Below, one piece after another: positions 4,999-10,622 of a stretch of DNA of 10,622 nt; the first letter of the stretch is position 1; every line of letters begins with the position of its first letter. The translations under genes were made by a program, and so were the position numbers. The DNA is from Parachlamydiales bacterium (lineage in GTDB: Bacteria > Chlamydiota > Chlamydiia > Chlamydiales > JAJFMK01): NCBI GenBank assembly GCA_020050175.1, contig JAGVKY010000032.1, positions 1 through 10,622 of the forward strand. The letters are read 5' to 3'. The notes beneath the pieces are model-generated. The model made no database searches. It saw only the letters and a program-made list of their open reading frames with translations, and was not told the origin of the DNA.

Positions 4999-5691
4999 AT
5001 GGTTACACTTAAAAAATACAATTTATCCGGCAAAGAGCATGGGGAAATCACCCCCTCTACCGATCTCGTCGATGCTAAAGCCAATAGCCAATCCGTGAAA
5101 GACTACATTATCGCCCTGCGCGAAAACCAAAGGCAATGGTCGGCAAGCGTTAAGAGAAGAAGCGAAGTTAGCCACAGTACGAAGAAGCCTCACCCTCAAA
5201 AGGGGACAGGTCGTGCACGTCAAGGGTCGCTCGCCTCAACCCAATATAAGGGGGGAGGAAGACCGATGGGTCCTAAACCTAAATTTGATCAGCATGTCAA
5301 GATCAATAAAAAGGAAAAAAGGGCTGCTATTCGTGCTTTGCTCGGTGAAAAAATCCGCGAAGGAAAAGTCATCATCATCGATAACTTTAAAGTGGATGAA
5401 CCTTCGACAAAGAAAGTGGCCCATTTCTTGGATAAAGTTGGCCTTAATAGAAGAGTTCTTTTCCTAGGAGAGAGCGCCTTAATTGAGTTGGAAGATGAAT
5501 TTGGAGAAAAATTCTTCCTCCACGCGCCGCAAGAAAGTCACCACGCATTTAAATTAAGCGTAAGAAATATTCCTTGTGCCAACTTTGTGATTGCATCGAC
5601 GATTTCAGGCTATGATATCCTCTCAGCCCACCATCTCGTTGTGTCTGAAAAAGCACTCGAAGAACTGACAGCTTGGTTGGTAGGAGCATAG
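4999..5691 (+). CDS. rplD: 50S ribosomal protein L4
   Basis: An early-assembling large-subunit protein that lines the exit tunnel through its extended loop and, in many bacteria, also represses its own operon. From ATG 4999 it has 230 residues, longer than E. coli (201). SVKDYIIALRENQRQWSA is followed by the tunnel-loop region SEVSHSTKKPHPQKGTGRAR and GPKPKFDQHVKINKKEKRAA. These stretches agree with the chlamydial L4 sequence I remember more closely than with other phyla. The C-terminal globular part carries LSVRNIPCANFVIASTISGY and ends near EKALEELTAWL. It sits 21 nt after rplC, and its stop is 2 nt before the rplW start. Confidence 0.97.
   Translation: MVTLKKYNLSGKEHGEITPSTDLVDAKANSQSVKDYIIALRENQRQWSASVKRRSEVSHSTKKPHPQKGTGRARQGSLASTQYKGGGRPMGPKPKFDQHVKINKKEKRAAIRALLGEKIREGKVIIIDNFKVDEPSTKKVAHFLDKVGLNRRVLFLGESALIELEDEFGEKFFLHAPQESHHAFKLSVRNIPCANFVIASTISGYDILSAHHLVVSEKALEELTAWLVGA
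5682..5686 (+). promoter_or_regulatory. Ribosome-binding site that fixes the rplW start
   Basis: AGGAG, inside the end of rplD, lies 7 nt before the ATG at 5694. The upstream in-frame TTG at 5673 precedes this site and is rejected. Confidence 0.85.
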
Positions 5692-5693
5692 AT

Positions 5694-6038
5694 ATGACTA
5701 CGGCAAATAAGCAAAATCCATTTGAGATCATTAAGTCTTTCTACGTGACCGAAAAGTCGCGCACCTTGCAAGAGCTCAAGAACAACAAGTCTAACCGTTC
5801 TGTTGCAAGATGTGATCAACCCAAGTATGTGTTTCTCGTTGATCCTCGTGCCAATAAGCATGAGATCAAAGATGCAGTTGAAGAGATCTACAAAGAACAT
5901 GGTGTCAAAGTAACGAAAGTGAACACGATCCGTGTCAAACCGAAGCCATGTGGAAGACGCGGCCGGGAAGGGACAAAATCTTCATTTAAGAAGGCAATTG
6001 TCACCTTAGAACCAAAAGACAATCTCGAGGATCTCTAA
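5694..6038 (+). CDS. rplW: 50S ribosomal protein L23
   Basis: A large-subunit protein at the tunnel exit, the docking point for trigger factor and signal recognition particle. From ATG 5694 it has 114 residues (E. coli 100). The conserved opening NPFEIIKSFYVTEKS appears at about 7-21. The family core KYVFLVDPRANKHEIKDAVE and the loop VNTIRVKPKPCGRRGREG, followed by SSFKKAIVTL, place it firmly. Its ribosome-binding site lies within the end of rplD, so translation of the two is probably coupled. Confidence 0.97.
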   Translation: MTTANKQNPFEIIKSFYVTEKSRTLQELKNNKSNRSVARCDQPKYVFLVDPRANKHEIKDAVEEIYKEHGVKVTKVNTIRVKPKPCGRRGREGTKSSFKKAIVTLEPKDNLEDL

Positions 6039-6057
6039 GAGAGGAAGGCTTTAGGAC

Positions 6058-6903
6058 ATGTTAAAAAAGAGTAAACCAACATCCCCAGGGCGTAGGCAGC
6101 TTGTTCTTCCTATGAACGAGACGCTGACTCGAGTAAGTCCAGGTGCGAGAGCAACTGTTGATCCTGAAAAGAGTCTTCTTCTTCCAAAGAGAAGAACAAA
6201 CGGGCGCAATAACATTGGTCATATTACCTGCCGCCATAAAGGTGGGGGGCATAAAAGACAGTACAGGATAATCGACTTCAAAAGGGATAAATATGACATC
6301 CCAGCAAAAGTTGCATCGATTGAATATGATCCCAACCGGTCTTCTTACATTGCCCTTTTAAATTACACCGATGGTGAAAAGCGTTATATTATCGCTCCTC
6401 AAGGCTTGAAAGAAGGTGACATTGTTCAGACGAGCATTGAGCCCCCTTTTAATCCAGGGTGTGCAATGCCACTTAAATATATGCCGATTGGTTCGATGAT
6501 TCATAATATCGAGATGATCCCAGGGAGAGGCGGAAAGCTTGTCCGTTCGGCTGGACTTTCAGCTCAGCTTATGGCGCGTAGTAGTGGGCTTGCTACTCTT
6601 CGTATGCCATCCGGCGAGATGAGAATGGTCAGCGAAAAGTGCATGGGAACGTTTGGTGCAGTATCGAATCCAGAGCACAGTTTGAGAAGTGAATCAAAAG
6701 CGGGTCGTTCTCGCTGGAAGGGTATCCGTCCAACAGTACGGGGTAACGCGATGAATCCAGTCGACCACCCACACGGGGGTGGAGAGGGGAGAAGCAAGGG
6801 GAATATTCCTCAATCTCCTTGGGCTGTTTTTGCCAAAGGTTTGAGAACGAGACCTCTGAAGAAATCTCGTAAGTTTATCGTTAAAGATCGCAGGAAGAAG
6901 TAA
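6058..6903 (+). CDS. rplB: 50S ribosomal protein L2
   Basis: A primary 23S rRNA-binding protein needed for subunit association and close to the peptidyl-transferase centre. It has 281 residues (E. coli 273). Family landmarks in order are KPTSPGRRQLV near the N-terminus, RNNIGHITCRHKGGGHKRQY in the OB-fold domain, KVASIEYDPNRSSYIALL, HNIEMIPGRGGKLVRSAG, and the C-terminal RGNAMNPVDHPHGGGEGRS, with the conserved histidines at 237 and 239. It ends in a basic tail, FIVKDRRKK. A GAGGAAGG purine tract (6041-6048) lies 9 nt before the ATG. The gene follows rplW after 19 nt. Confidence 0.98.
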   Translation: MLKKSKPTSPGRRQLVLPMNETLTRVSPGARATVDPEKSLLLPKRRTNGRNNIGHITCRHKGGGHKRQYRIIDFKRDKYDIPAKVASIEYDPNRSSYIALLNYTDGEKRYIIAPQGLKEGDIVQTSIEPPFNPGCAMPLKYMPIGSMIHNIEMIPGRGGKLVRSAGLSAQLMARSSGLATLRMPSGEMRMVSEKCMGTFGAVSNPEHSLRSESKAGRSRWKGIRPTVRGNAMNPVDHPHGGGEGRSKGNIPQSPWAVFAKGLRTRPLKKSRKFIVKDRRKK

Positions 6904-6908
6904 ATCCT

Positions 6909-7181
6909 ATGCCACGTTCGTTAAAGAAAGGGCCTTTCGTCGACTTCCATGTCGAAAAGAAAGTGAAAGATAGACTCAAAGATGGGTCGAAAAAGCCGAT
7001 CAAGACATGGTCGCGTCGATCGATGATCACTCCAGAAATGGTAGGGATAACCTTTGAGGTTCACAACGGAAAGAAGTTCATTTCTGTCTTCGTTTCTGAT
7101 AATATGGTCGGACATCGTCTGGGAGAGTTTTCTCCTACGAGAACGTTCAAAGGTCACCCGCTTAAGGGTAAAGAGGGTTGA
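6909..7181 (+). CDS. rpsS: 30S ribosomal protein S19
   Basis: A head protein of the small subunit, paired with S13 near the A-site tRNA. It has 90 residues (E. coli 92) and starts with the family signature PRSLKKGPFVDFHV. WSRRSMITPEMVGITFEVHN and the C-terminal MVGHRLGEFSPTRTFKGH are diagnostic. It begins 5 nt after rplB, with AGGAAG (6892-6897), inside the end of rplB, as the likely ribosome-binding site. Confidence 0.98.
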   Translation: MPRSLKKGPFVDFHVEKKVKDRLKDGSKKPIKTWSRRSMITPEMVGITFEVHNGKKFISVFVSDNMVGHRLGEFSPTRTFKGHPLKGKEG

Positions 7182-7195
7182 GGTAAGCTGCTTTT

Positions 7196-7537
7196 ATGAT
7201 GAGAAATGGTGCGAAAGCAATTTCAAAATACTTGAGGATCTCTCCTCAAAAAGCGCGGCTTGCAGCTGCCCTCATACGGAATCTTCCTGTTGAAGTGGCA
7301 GAAGCTGAACTTCGTTTTAGCAACTTAAAAGGGGGGAGACTCCTAATTAAGACGTTGAGAAGCGCAGTAGCCAACGCAGTGATGCAACAAGATGTTTCCA
7401 AAGAGGAACTGAAAGTTGTGGAAGTCCGTGTGGACGAAGGCCCAGACTATAAAAGGTCGAAGCCGAAGAACAAAGGGGGGAGCCACCCCTATCGTGTGCG
7501 GTTGAGTCACTTCACCGTCATAGTGAACGTAGAGTAA
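7196..7537 (+). CDS. rplV: 50S ribosomal protein L22
   Basis: L22 contacts all 23S rRNA domains, and its hairpin lines the exit tunnel with L4. It has 113 residues (E. coli 110). The N-terminal ISPQKARLAAALIRNLPVE and the central LLIKTLRSAVANAV are typical. The tunnel hairpin and C-terminus read DEGPDYKRSKPKNKGGSHPY and then RLSHFTVIV. Two ATG codons stand in tandem at 7196 and 7199, and either could serve. GAGG at 7180-7183 overlaps the rpsS stop codon, so the start depends partly on the end of rpsS. Confidence 0.97.
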   Translation: MMRNGAKAISKYLRISPQKARLAAALIRNLPVEVAEAELRFSNLKGGRLLIKTLRSAVANAVMQQDVSKEELKVVEVRVDEGPDYKRSKPKNKGGSHPYRVRLSHFTVIVNVE

Positions 7538-7550
7538 GGTTTAGCGGTTT

Positions 7551-8201
7551 ATGGGACAAAAAGGTAATCCAATTGGCTTTCGGTTAGTGATCCGAAAAGA
7601 CTGGCGCTCACGTTGGTTCGCGAACAAAAAGGAATTTAGTAAATTTCTTTTAGAAGACGCTAAAATACGTGAATTTCTCTTGAAGAAGTCATGTTGTCAA
7701 GGAACTTCTAAGATCAAGATCAAAAGAATGAGCGATAAAATCGAGGTCACGATAGCGACCGCTCGCCCAGGACTTGTGATTGGGAAAAAAGGATCTGAGA
7801 TTGAAATTCTCAAGAAAGAGCTTTCTGAACTCACAAAAAAAGATGTTTGGATCGAAGTAGAAGAGATCAAGCGTCCTGATCTGGATGCACAAATCGTTGC
7901 AGATGGTATCGCTCGTCAAATCGAGAGAAGGATTCCTTTCCGCCGCGTCCTCAAAAAGGCTATCCAAGCCTCGATGGATGCTGGAGCTGCAGGGATCAAG
8001 CTACAAATTTCAGGCTGCGTCGGTGGAGCAGAAATTGCAAGAACCGAAGGTTACAAAGATGGTAGTGTACCGCTCCATACTTTGAGAGCAGATATAGATT
8101 ATGCCCATGCGACCGCAAAGACCTCACACGGGTCGATTGGGATAAAAGTTATTATCAATAAGGGTGAGGCAGTAGTTCCTAAGAAAGAGGTCGCAGCATG
8201 A
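7551..8201 (+). CDS. rpsC: 30S ribosomal protein S3
   Basis: S3 lies at the mRNA entry tunnel and takes part in the ribosomal helicase. It has 216 residues (E. coli 233), shorter at the C-terminus. MGQKGNPIGFRLVIRKDWRS is the standard N-terminus. The KH domain carries RPGLVIGKKGSEIE with the GKKG loop at 78-81. The C-terminal domain shows RRVLKKAIQASMDAGAAGIK, SGCVGGAEIARTE and DIDYAHATAKTSHGSIGIKV. The stop overlaps the rplP start as ATGA (8198-8201), indicating coupling. TAAGG (7535-7539), which includes the rplV stop, precedes its ATG by 11 nt. Confidence 0.98.
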   Translation: MGQKGNPIGFRLVIRKDWRSRWFANKKEFSKFLLEDAKIREFLLKKSCCQGTSKIKIKRMSDKIEVTIATARPGLVIGKKGSEIEILKKELSELTKKDVWIEVEEIKRPDLDAQIVADGIARQIERRIPFRRVLKKAIQASMDAGAAGIKLQISGCVGGAEIARTEGYKDGSVPLHTLRADIDYAHATAKTSHGSIGIKVIINKGEAVVPKKEVAA

Positions 8202-8620
8202 CTTTGATGCCCAAGCGGACTAAGTTCCGCAAAATGCAAAAGGGAAGTTGCTCTGGTTTGACAAAGGGATCAGCGTTTGTTGATTTCGGTGATTACGGAA
8301 TTCAAGTTCTCGAAAGAGGTTGGATCACGAATCAGCAAATCGAAGCATGCCGTGTTGTGATCAACCGTTACTTCCAACGTAAAGGGAAGGTATGGATCAG
8401 AGCCTTTCCAGATAAGCCTGTGACTAAAAAGCCGGCTGAAGTTCGGATGGGTAAAGGTAAAGGAGCTGTAGATCATTGGGTTGCTGTTGTTAGACCTGGA
8501 AAAGTTCTCTTTGAAGTAGGGAATGTTCCTAAGGAAATGGCACAAAATGCTCTTCGGAGAGCAGCTGCAAAGCTACCTTTGAAGACCCGATTTGTTGAAC
8601 GTGTAGAGAGAGTTGGTTAA
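8198..8620 (+). CDS. rplP: 50S ribosomal protein L16
   Basis: L16 sits near the A-site and helps position tRNA acceptor ends. It has 140 residues (E. coli 136). MPKRTKFRKMQKG, RGWITNQQIEACRVVINRYF and KGKVWIRAFPDKPVTKKPAE are diagnostic, as are VRMGKGKGAVDHWVAVVRPG and the C-terminal ALRRAAAKLPLKTRFV. ATG 8198 is chosen because GAGG (8187-8190) lies 7 nt upstream and the ATGA overlap with rpsC suits coupling; it gives MTLMPKR, close to the MLMPKR that I recall for Chlamydia. ATG 8207 (MPKR) is the alternative. Confidence 0.97.
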   Translation: MTLMPKRTKFRKMQKGSCSGLTKGSAFVDFGDYGIQVLERGWITNQQIEACRVVINRYFQRKGKVWIRAFPDKPVTKKPAEVRMGKGKGAVDHWVAVVRPGKVLFEVGNVPKEMAQNALRRAAAKLPLKTRFVERVERVG

Positions 8621-8628
8621 GGATACCC

Positions 8629-8835
8629 ATGAGTAAGCTTGCTCAATCGCTAAGAGACCAGTCGTTAGAAGAGCTAGAGGCATCTCTATTTGAGACATCT
8701 AAAGAGCTTTTCAAACTACGGAATGAACTTAGCTTAAATAAAAAATTAGACAAACCGCACCTTCTTCAAGCTCTTCGTAAAAAAAGAGCAAGAACATTGA
8801 CGATTCTTAAAGAAAAAGGGCGTGACGGCAGATAA
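8629..8835 (+). CDS. rpmC: 50S ribosomal protein L29
   Basis: A small two-helix protein beside L23 at the tunnel exit. It has 68 residues (E. coli 63). LRDQSLEELEASLFETSKEL forms the first helix, LFKLRNELSLNKKLDKPH holds the turn, and RKKRARTLTILKEK the second helix. TAAGGA (8618-8623), formed partly by the rplP stop, lies 5 nt before the ATG. Its TAA stop shares one base with the rpsQ ATG (TAATG, 8833-8837). Confidence 0.95.
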   Translation: MSKLAQSLRDQSLEELEASLFETSKELFKLRNELSLNKKLDKPHLLQALRKKRARTLTILKEKGRDGR

Positions 8836-9101
8836 TGGAAGACTTACGAGCCAAAAGAAAACTTAAGACTGGGACAGTAGTCTCGGCAAAGATGAATAAG
8901 ACTGTTGTCGTAAAGATTGAACGGTCTTACCGTCATCCTCAATATGAGAAGATCGTAACGAGGGCGAAAAAATATTATGCCCACAATGAGAATCCTGATG
9001 TTAAAGAGGGAGATCTTGTGGTGATCATGGAGACCCGACCTCTATCCAAGCTGAAGCGTTGGAGAGTGGTTGAGAAGGTCGGACATGGAAAAGGTGCTTG
9101 A
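8835..9101 (+). CDS. rpsQ: 30S ribosomal protein S17
   Basis: An OB-fold primary binder of 16S rRNA needed early in small-subunit assembly. It has 88 residues (E. coli 84). KTGTVVSAKMNKTVVVKIER begins the fold, then HPQYEKIVTRAKKYYAHNE and VKEGDLVVIMETRPLSKLKR with WRVVEKV. The start overlaps the rpmC stop by one base, and no clear ribosome-binding site precedes it, so translation probably depends on ribosomes finishing rpmC. Confidence 0.97.
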   Translation: MEDLRAKRKLKTGTVVSAKMNKTVVVKIERSYRHPQYEKIVTRAKKYYAHNENPDVKEGDLVVIMETRPLSKLKRWRVVEKVGHGKGA

Positions 9102-9128
9102 GAAAGAGCAAAGAGAGACTTTAAAGAG

Positions 9129-9497
9129 ATGATCCAGCAAGAGACGCTCCTAGATGTCGCCGATAATACGGGGGCAAAAAAAGTTAAGTGTTTTAAGGTC
9201 CTTGGCGGCTCTAAAAGACGTTATGCCTATGTTGGCGATGTTATTGTTTGTTCTGTGCGCGAAGCCACACCAGATGGCAGCGTCAAAGCAGGCGATGTTG
9301 TCAGAGCGGTCATCGTCCGGACACGCCACTATATTCGTCGACCTGATGGCTCTAAGCTACGGTTTGATGGCAATAGTTGTGTATTGATTGACGAAAAACT
9401 AAACCCGAAAGGGACCCGTATCTTTGGACCTGTAGCGAAAGAGGTCAGAGATAAAGGATTCCTAAAAATAACCTCGCTTGCACCAGAAGTGATCTAA
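9129..9497 (+). CDS. rplN: 50S ribosomal protein L14
   Basis: L14 is a five-stranded barrel at the subunit interface and the docking site of silencing factor RsfS. It has 122 residues (E. coli 123). MIQQETLLDVADNTGAKKVK, CFKVLGGSKRRYAYVGDVIV, AVIVRTRHYIRRPDGSKLRF and GTRIFGPVAKEVRDKGFLKI are nearly complete family signatures. The 27-nt gap after rpsQ is the largest in the ribosomal block and contains a purine-rich GAGAG (9113-9117) as a loose ribosome-binding site. No terminator or promoter is visible in it. Confidence 0.98.
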   Translation: MIQQETLLDVADNTGAKKVKCFKVLGGSKRRYAYVGDVIVCSVREATPDGSVKAGDVVRAVIVRTRHYIRRPDGSKLRFDGNSCVLIDEKLNPKGTRIFGPVAKEVRDKGFLKITSLAPEVI

Positions 9498-9507
9498 GGA
9501 GAACGGT

Positions 9508-9834
9508 ATGTCTTATCTAAAAAAAGATGATCCAGTGATTGTTCTCTCTGGGAACAACAAAGGTTTAAAAGGGCAGATTCTTCGCGTCCTAGGCGATAAA
9601 GTTATCGTACAGGGTGTGAACGTCAGAAAACGGCATGTGAAGCCAACACAACAAAACCCTAAGGGTTCGATCGTACAGGTTGAAAAACCTATTAACGCAT
9701 CGAACGTGGCTTTGGAAGTTGGTGGTACACCTGTTCGTCTCCGGACACGCCGAACTGATACAGGTGCGAAAGAGATTTATTACAAAGAGGGCGACAAAGA
9801 GGTCGTCTACAGAACGTTGAAGAAAGGTCGTTAG
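9508..9834 (+). CDS. rplX: 50S ribosomal protein L24
   Basis: An assembly initiator of the large subunit with an N-terminal KOW domain. It has 108 residues (E. coli 104). The KOW motif reads DDPVIVLSGNNKGLKGQILR, followed by GVNVRKRHVKPTQQNPKGSI, VEKPINASNVAL and the C-terminal region with RTRRTDTGAKE. AAGGAG (9496-9501) lies 6 nt before the ATG, one of the best ribosome-binding sites in the block. Confidence 0.96.
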   Translation: MSYLKKDDPVIVLSGNNKGLKGQILRVLGDKVIVQGVNVRKRHVKPTQQNPKGSIVQVEKPINASNVALEVGGTPVRLRTRRTDTGAKEIYYKEGDKEVVYRTLKKGR

Positions 9835-9839
9835 ATTCC

Positions 9840-10397
9840 ATGTCTCGTCTAAAAGAACGTTACAAAAGCCAGATTAAAAAAGATCTTCAAGAAAAGTTCG
9901 GTTATCCGAACGTTATGCAGATCCCTAGACTCAAGACAATTGTCTTATCAATGGGAATTGCTGAAGCTGCCAAAGATAAAAATATTGTCCAGCAGCTGCT
10001 AAAAGAAGTCGCAAACTTCACGGGCCAAAAGCCGATTGTCGTGAAATCGAAGAAAGCCATTTCGAACTTTAAACTTCGTCAAGGGCAGCCTATCGGTATC
10101 AAGGTGACGATTAGAGGCACCAGGATGTACGATTTTCTAGACAGATTCTGCAACATTGCATGCCCTAGGATTAAAGACTTTAGAGGTTTTAATCCAAAGT
10201 GTGATGGAAGCGGCAATTATTCGCTTGGTCTTGAAGATCAGCAGATCTTCCCCGAAGTTGATCTGGATGAATTAAAGAAGGTTCAAGGAATGAACATAAC
10301 CTTTGTCACATCTGCAAAGAGTGATGAAGAGTGTGTCGAGCTACTGCGCCAGCTCGGCATTCCTTTTAAAAATTTACCCATTGTTGTAGCAGCTTAA
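9840..10397 (+). CDS. rplE: 50S ribosomal protein L5
   Basis: L5 binds 5S rRNA, contacts P-site tRNA and forms bridge B1b with the small subunit. It has 185 residues (E. coli 179). QEKFGYPNVMQIPRLKTIVL, FTGQKPIVVKSKKAISNFKL, RQGQPIGIKVTIRGTRMYDF and KDFRGFNPKCDGSGNYSLGL are typical. Near the end it has GMNITFVTSAKSDEECVELL and a slightly long tail, GIPFKNLPIVVAA. The start is 5 nt after rplX; AAAGG (9823-9827), within rplX, is 12 nt upstream. Confidence 0.98.
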   Translation: MSRLKERYKSQIKKDLQEKFGYPNVMQIPRLKTIVLSMGIAEAAKDKNIVQQLLKEVANFTGQKPIVVKSKKAISNFKLRQGQPIGIKVTIRGTRMYDFLDRFCNIACPRIKDFRGFNPKCDGSGNYSLGLEDQQIFPEVDLDELKKVQGMNITFVTSAKSDEECVELLRQLGIPFKNLPIVVAA

Positions 10398-10407
10398 GGT
10401 ATTTCAG

Positions 10408-10622
10408 ATGAATTTGAGTGATCCAATAGCCGATTTCCTAACTCGAATCCGTAATGCGAGTGCTGCACGGAAACGCTTTGTTGACATCCCCTGGAGTAAA
10501 ATGAAGGAGAGCTTTGCAGGCATCCTTAAAGAAAAGGGAATGGTCGAAAGTTTTCAAGTTAATGTTAAAGGAACCATTGGTACCTTGCGAATTTACTTGA
10601 AATATTTTGCCGGAAGAAAAGC
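10408..10622 (+). CDS. rpsH: 30S ribosomal protein S8 (partial, cut by window end)
   Basis: The open frame runs from ATG 10408 to the window edge, giving 71 residues of an expected 130 or so. The start MNLSDPIADFLTRIRNAS is the classical S8 N-terminus, and the following PWSKMKESFAGILKEKGMVE matches the first alpha/beta unit of the family, which binds the central domain of 16S rRNA and in E. coli represses the spc operon. AAGG (10396-10399), overlapping the rplE stop codon, lies 8 nt upstream. The 10-nt gap from rplE and the gene order agree with the standard cluster. The frame is open to the end of the window. Confidence 0.95.
   Translation, partial: MNLSDPIADFLTRIRNASAARKRFVDIPWSKMKESFAGILKEKGMVESFQVNVKGTIGTLRIYLKYFAGRK

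Noticed and set aside
5673..5693. TTG start for rplW inside rplD
   Set aside because: AGGAG (5682-5686) is placed for ATG 5694, and the extra residues are not part of L23.
4300..10622. CRISPR arrays, tRNA genes, insertion sequences or prophage genes in the ribosomal block
   Set aside because: None seen; the block is continuous coding sequence with gaps of 27 nt or less and no repeats or transposase motifs.

Overview
The window is bacterial and most likely chromosomal DNA of a Chlamydiae member outside the genus Chlamydia (a Waddlia/Parachlamydia/Simkania-type environmental chlamydia). Two things suggest this. First, the order fmt, then hydrophobic protein gene(s), then rplC-rplD-rplW-rplB-rpsS-rplV-rpsC-rplP-rpmC-rpsQ-rplN-rplX-rplE-rpsH matches the C. 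trachomatis order fmt (CT530), cap1 (CT529), rplC (CT528) and onward, and rpsJ is absent from the head of the S10-type cluster. Second, the ribosomal proteins carry chlamydial-style stretches, for example SEVSHSTKKP and GPKPKFDQHV in L4 and MPKRTKFRK in L16. Both comparisons are from memory; no search was run. The exact genus cannot be fixed from the sequence.

Layout. Positions 1-43 hold the tail of an upstream gene (lpxA expected by synteny) whose stop overlaps the fmt start. fmt (40-975) is complete. A 30-bp perfect inverted repeat (995-1072) separates it from a convergent family 2 glycosyltransferase gene (1082-2017, minus strand), which has no counterpart at this position in Chlamydia. 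A short AT-rich divergent region follows, with a 14-bp palindrome. Then come two tandem genes for multi-helix, probably membrane-associated proteins (2100-3071 and 3086-4000) that look like diverged paralogues and sit where Chlamydia carries the Inc protein Cap1. A strong intrinsic terminator (4022-4057) closes that unit.

Positions 4058-4299 hold the likely promoter region of the ribosomal operon and a leader that can be folded by eye into a three-way-junction RNA. From 4300 to the window end the DNA is a tight ribosomal-protein operon of fourteen genes, the last one (rpsH) cut by the window edge. Gaps are 0-27 nt and several start/stop codons overlap, so the block is probably co-transcribed and translationally coupled. 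These genes supply large-subunit proteins L3, L4, L23, L2, L22, L16, L29, L14, L24, L5 and small-subunit proteins S19, S3, S17, S8. fmt formylates the initiator tRNA, so most of the window serves translation.

The ribosomal block is ordinary. The accessory interest lies in 976-4299: the hairpin element, the extra glycosyltransferase, the tandem paralogues at the Cap1 locus (with a speculative PEX11-like helix layout) and the structured rplC leader.
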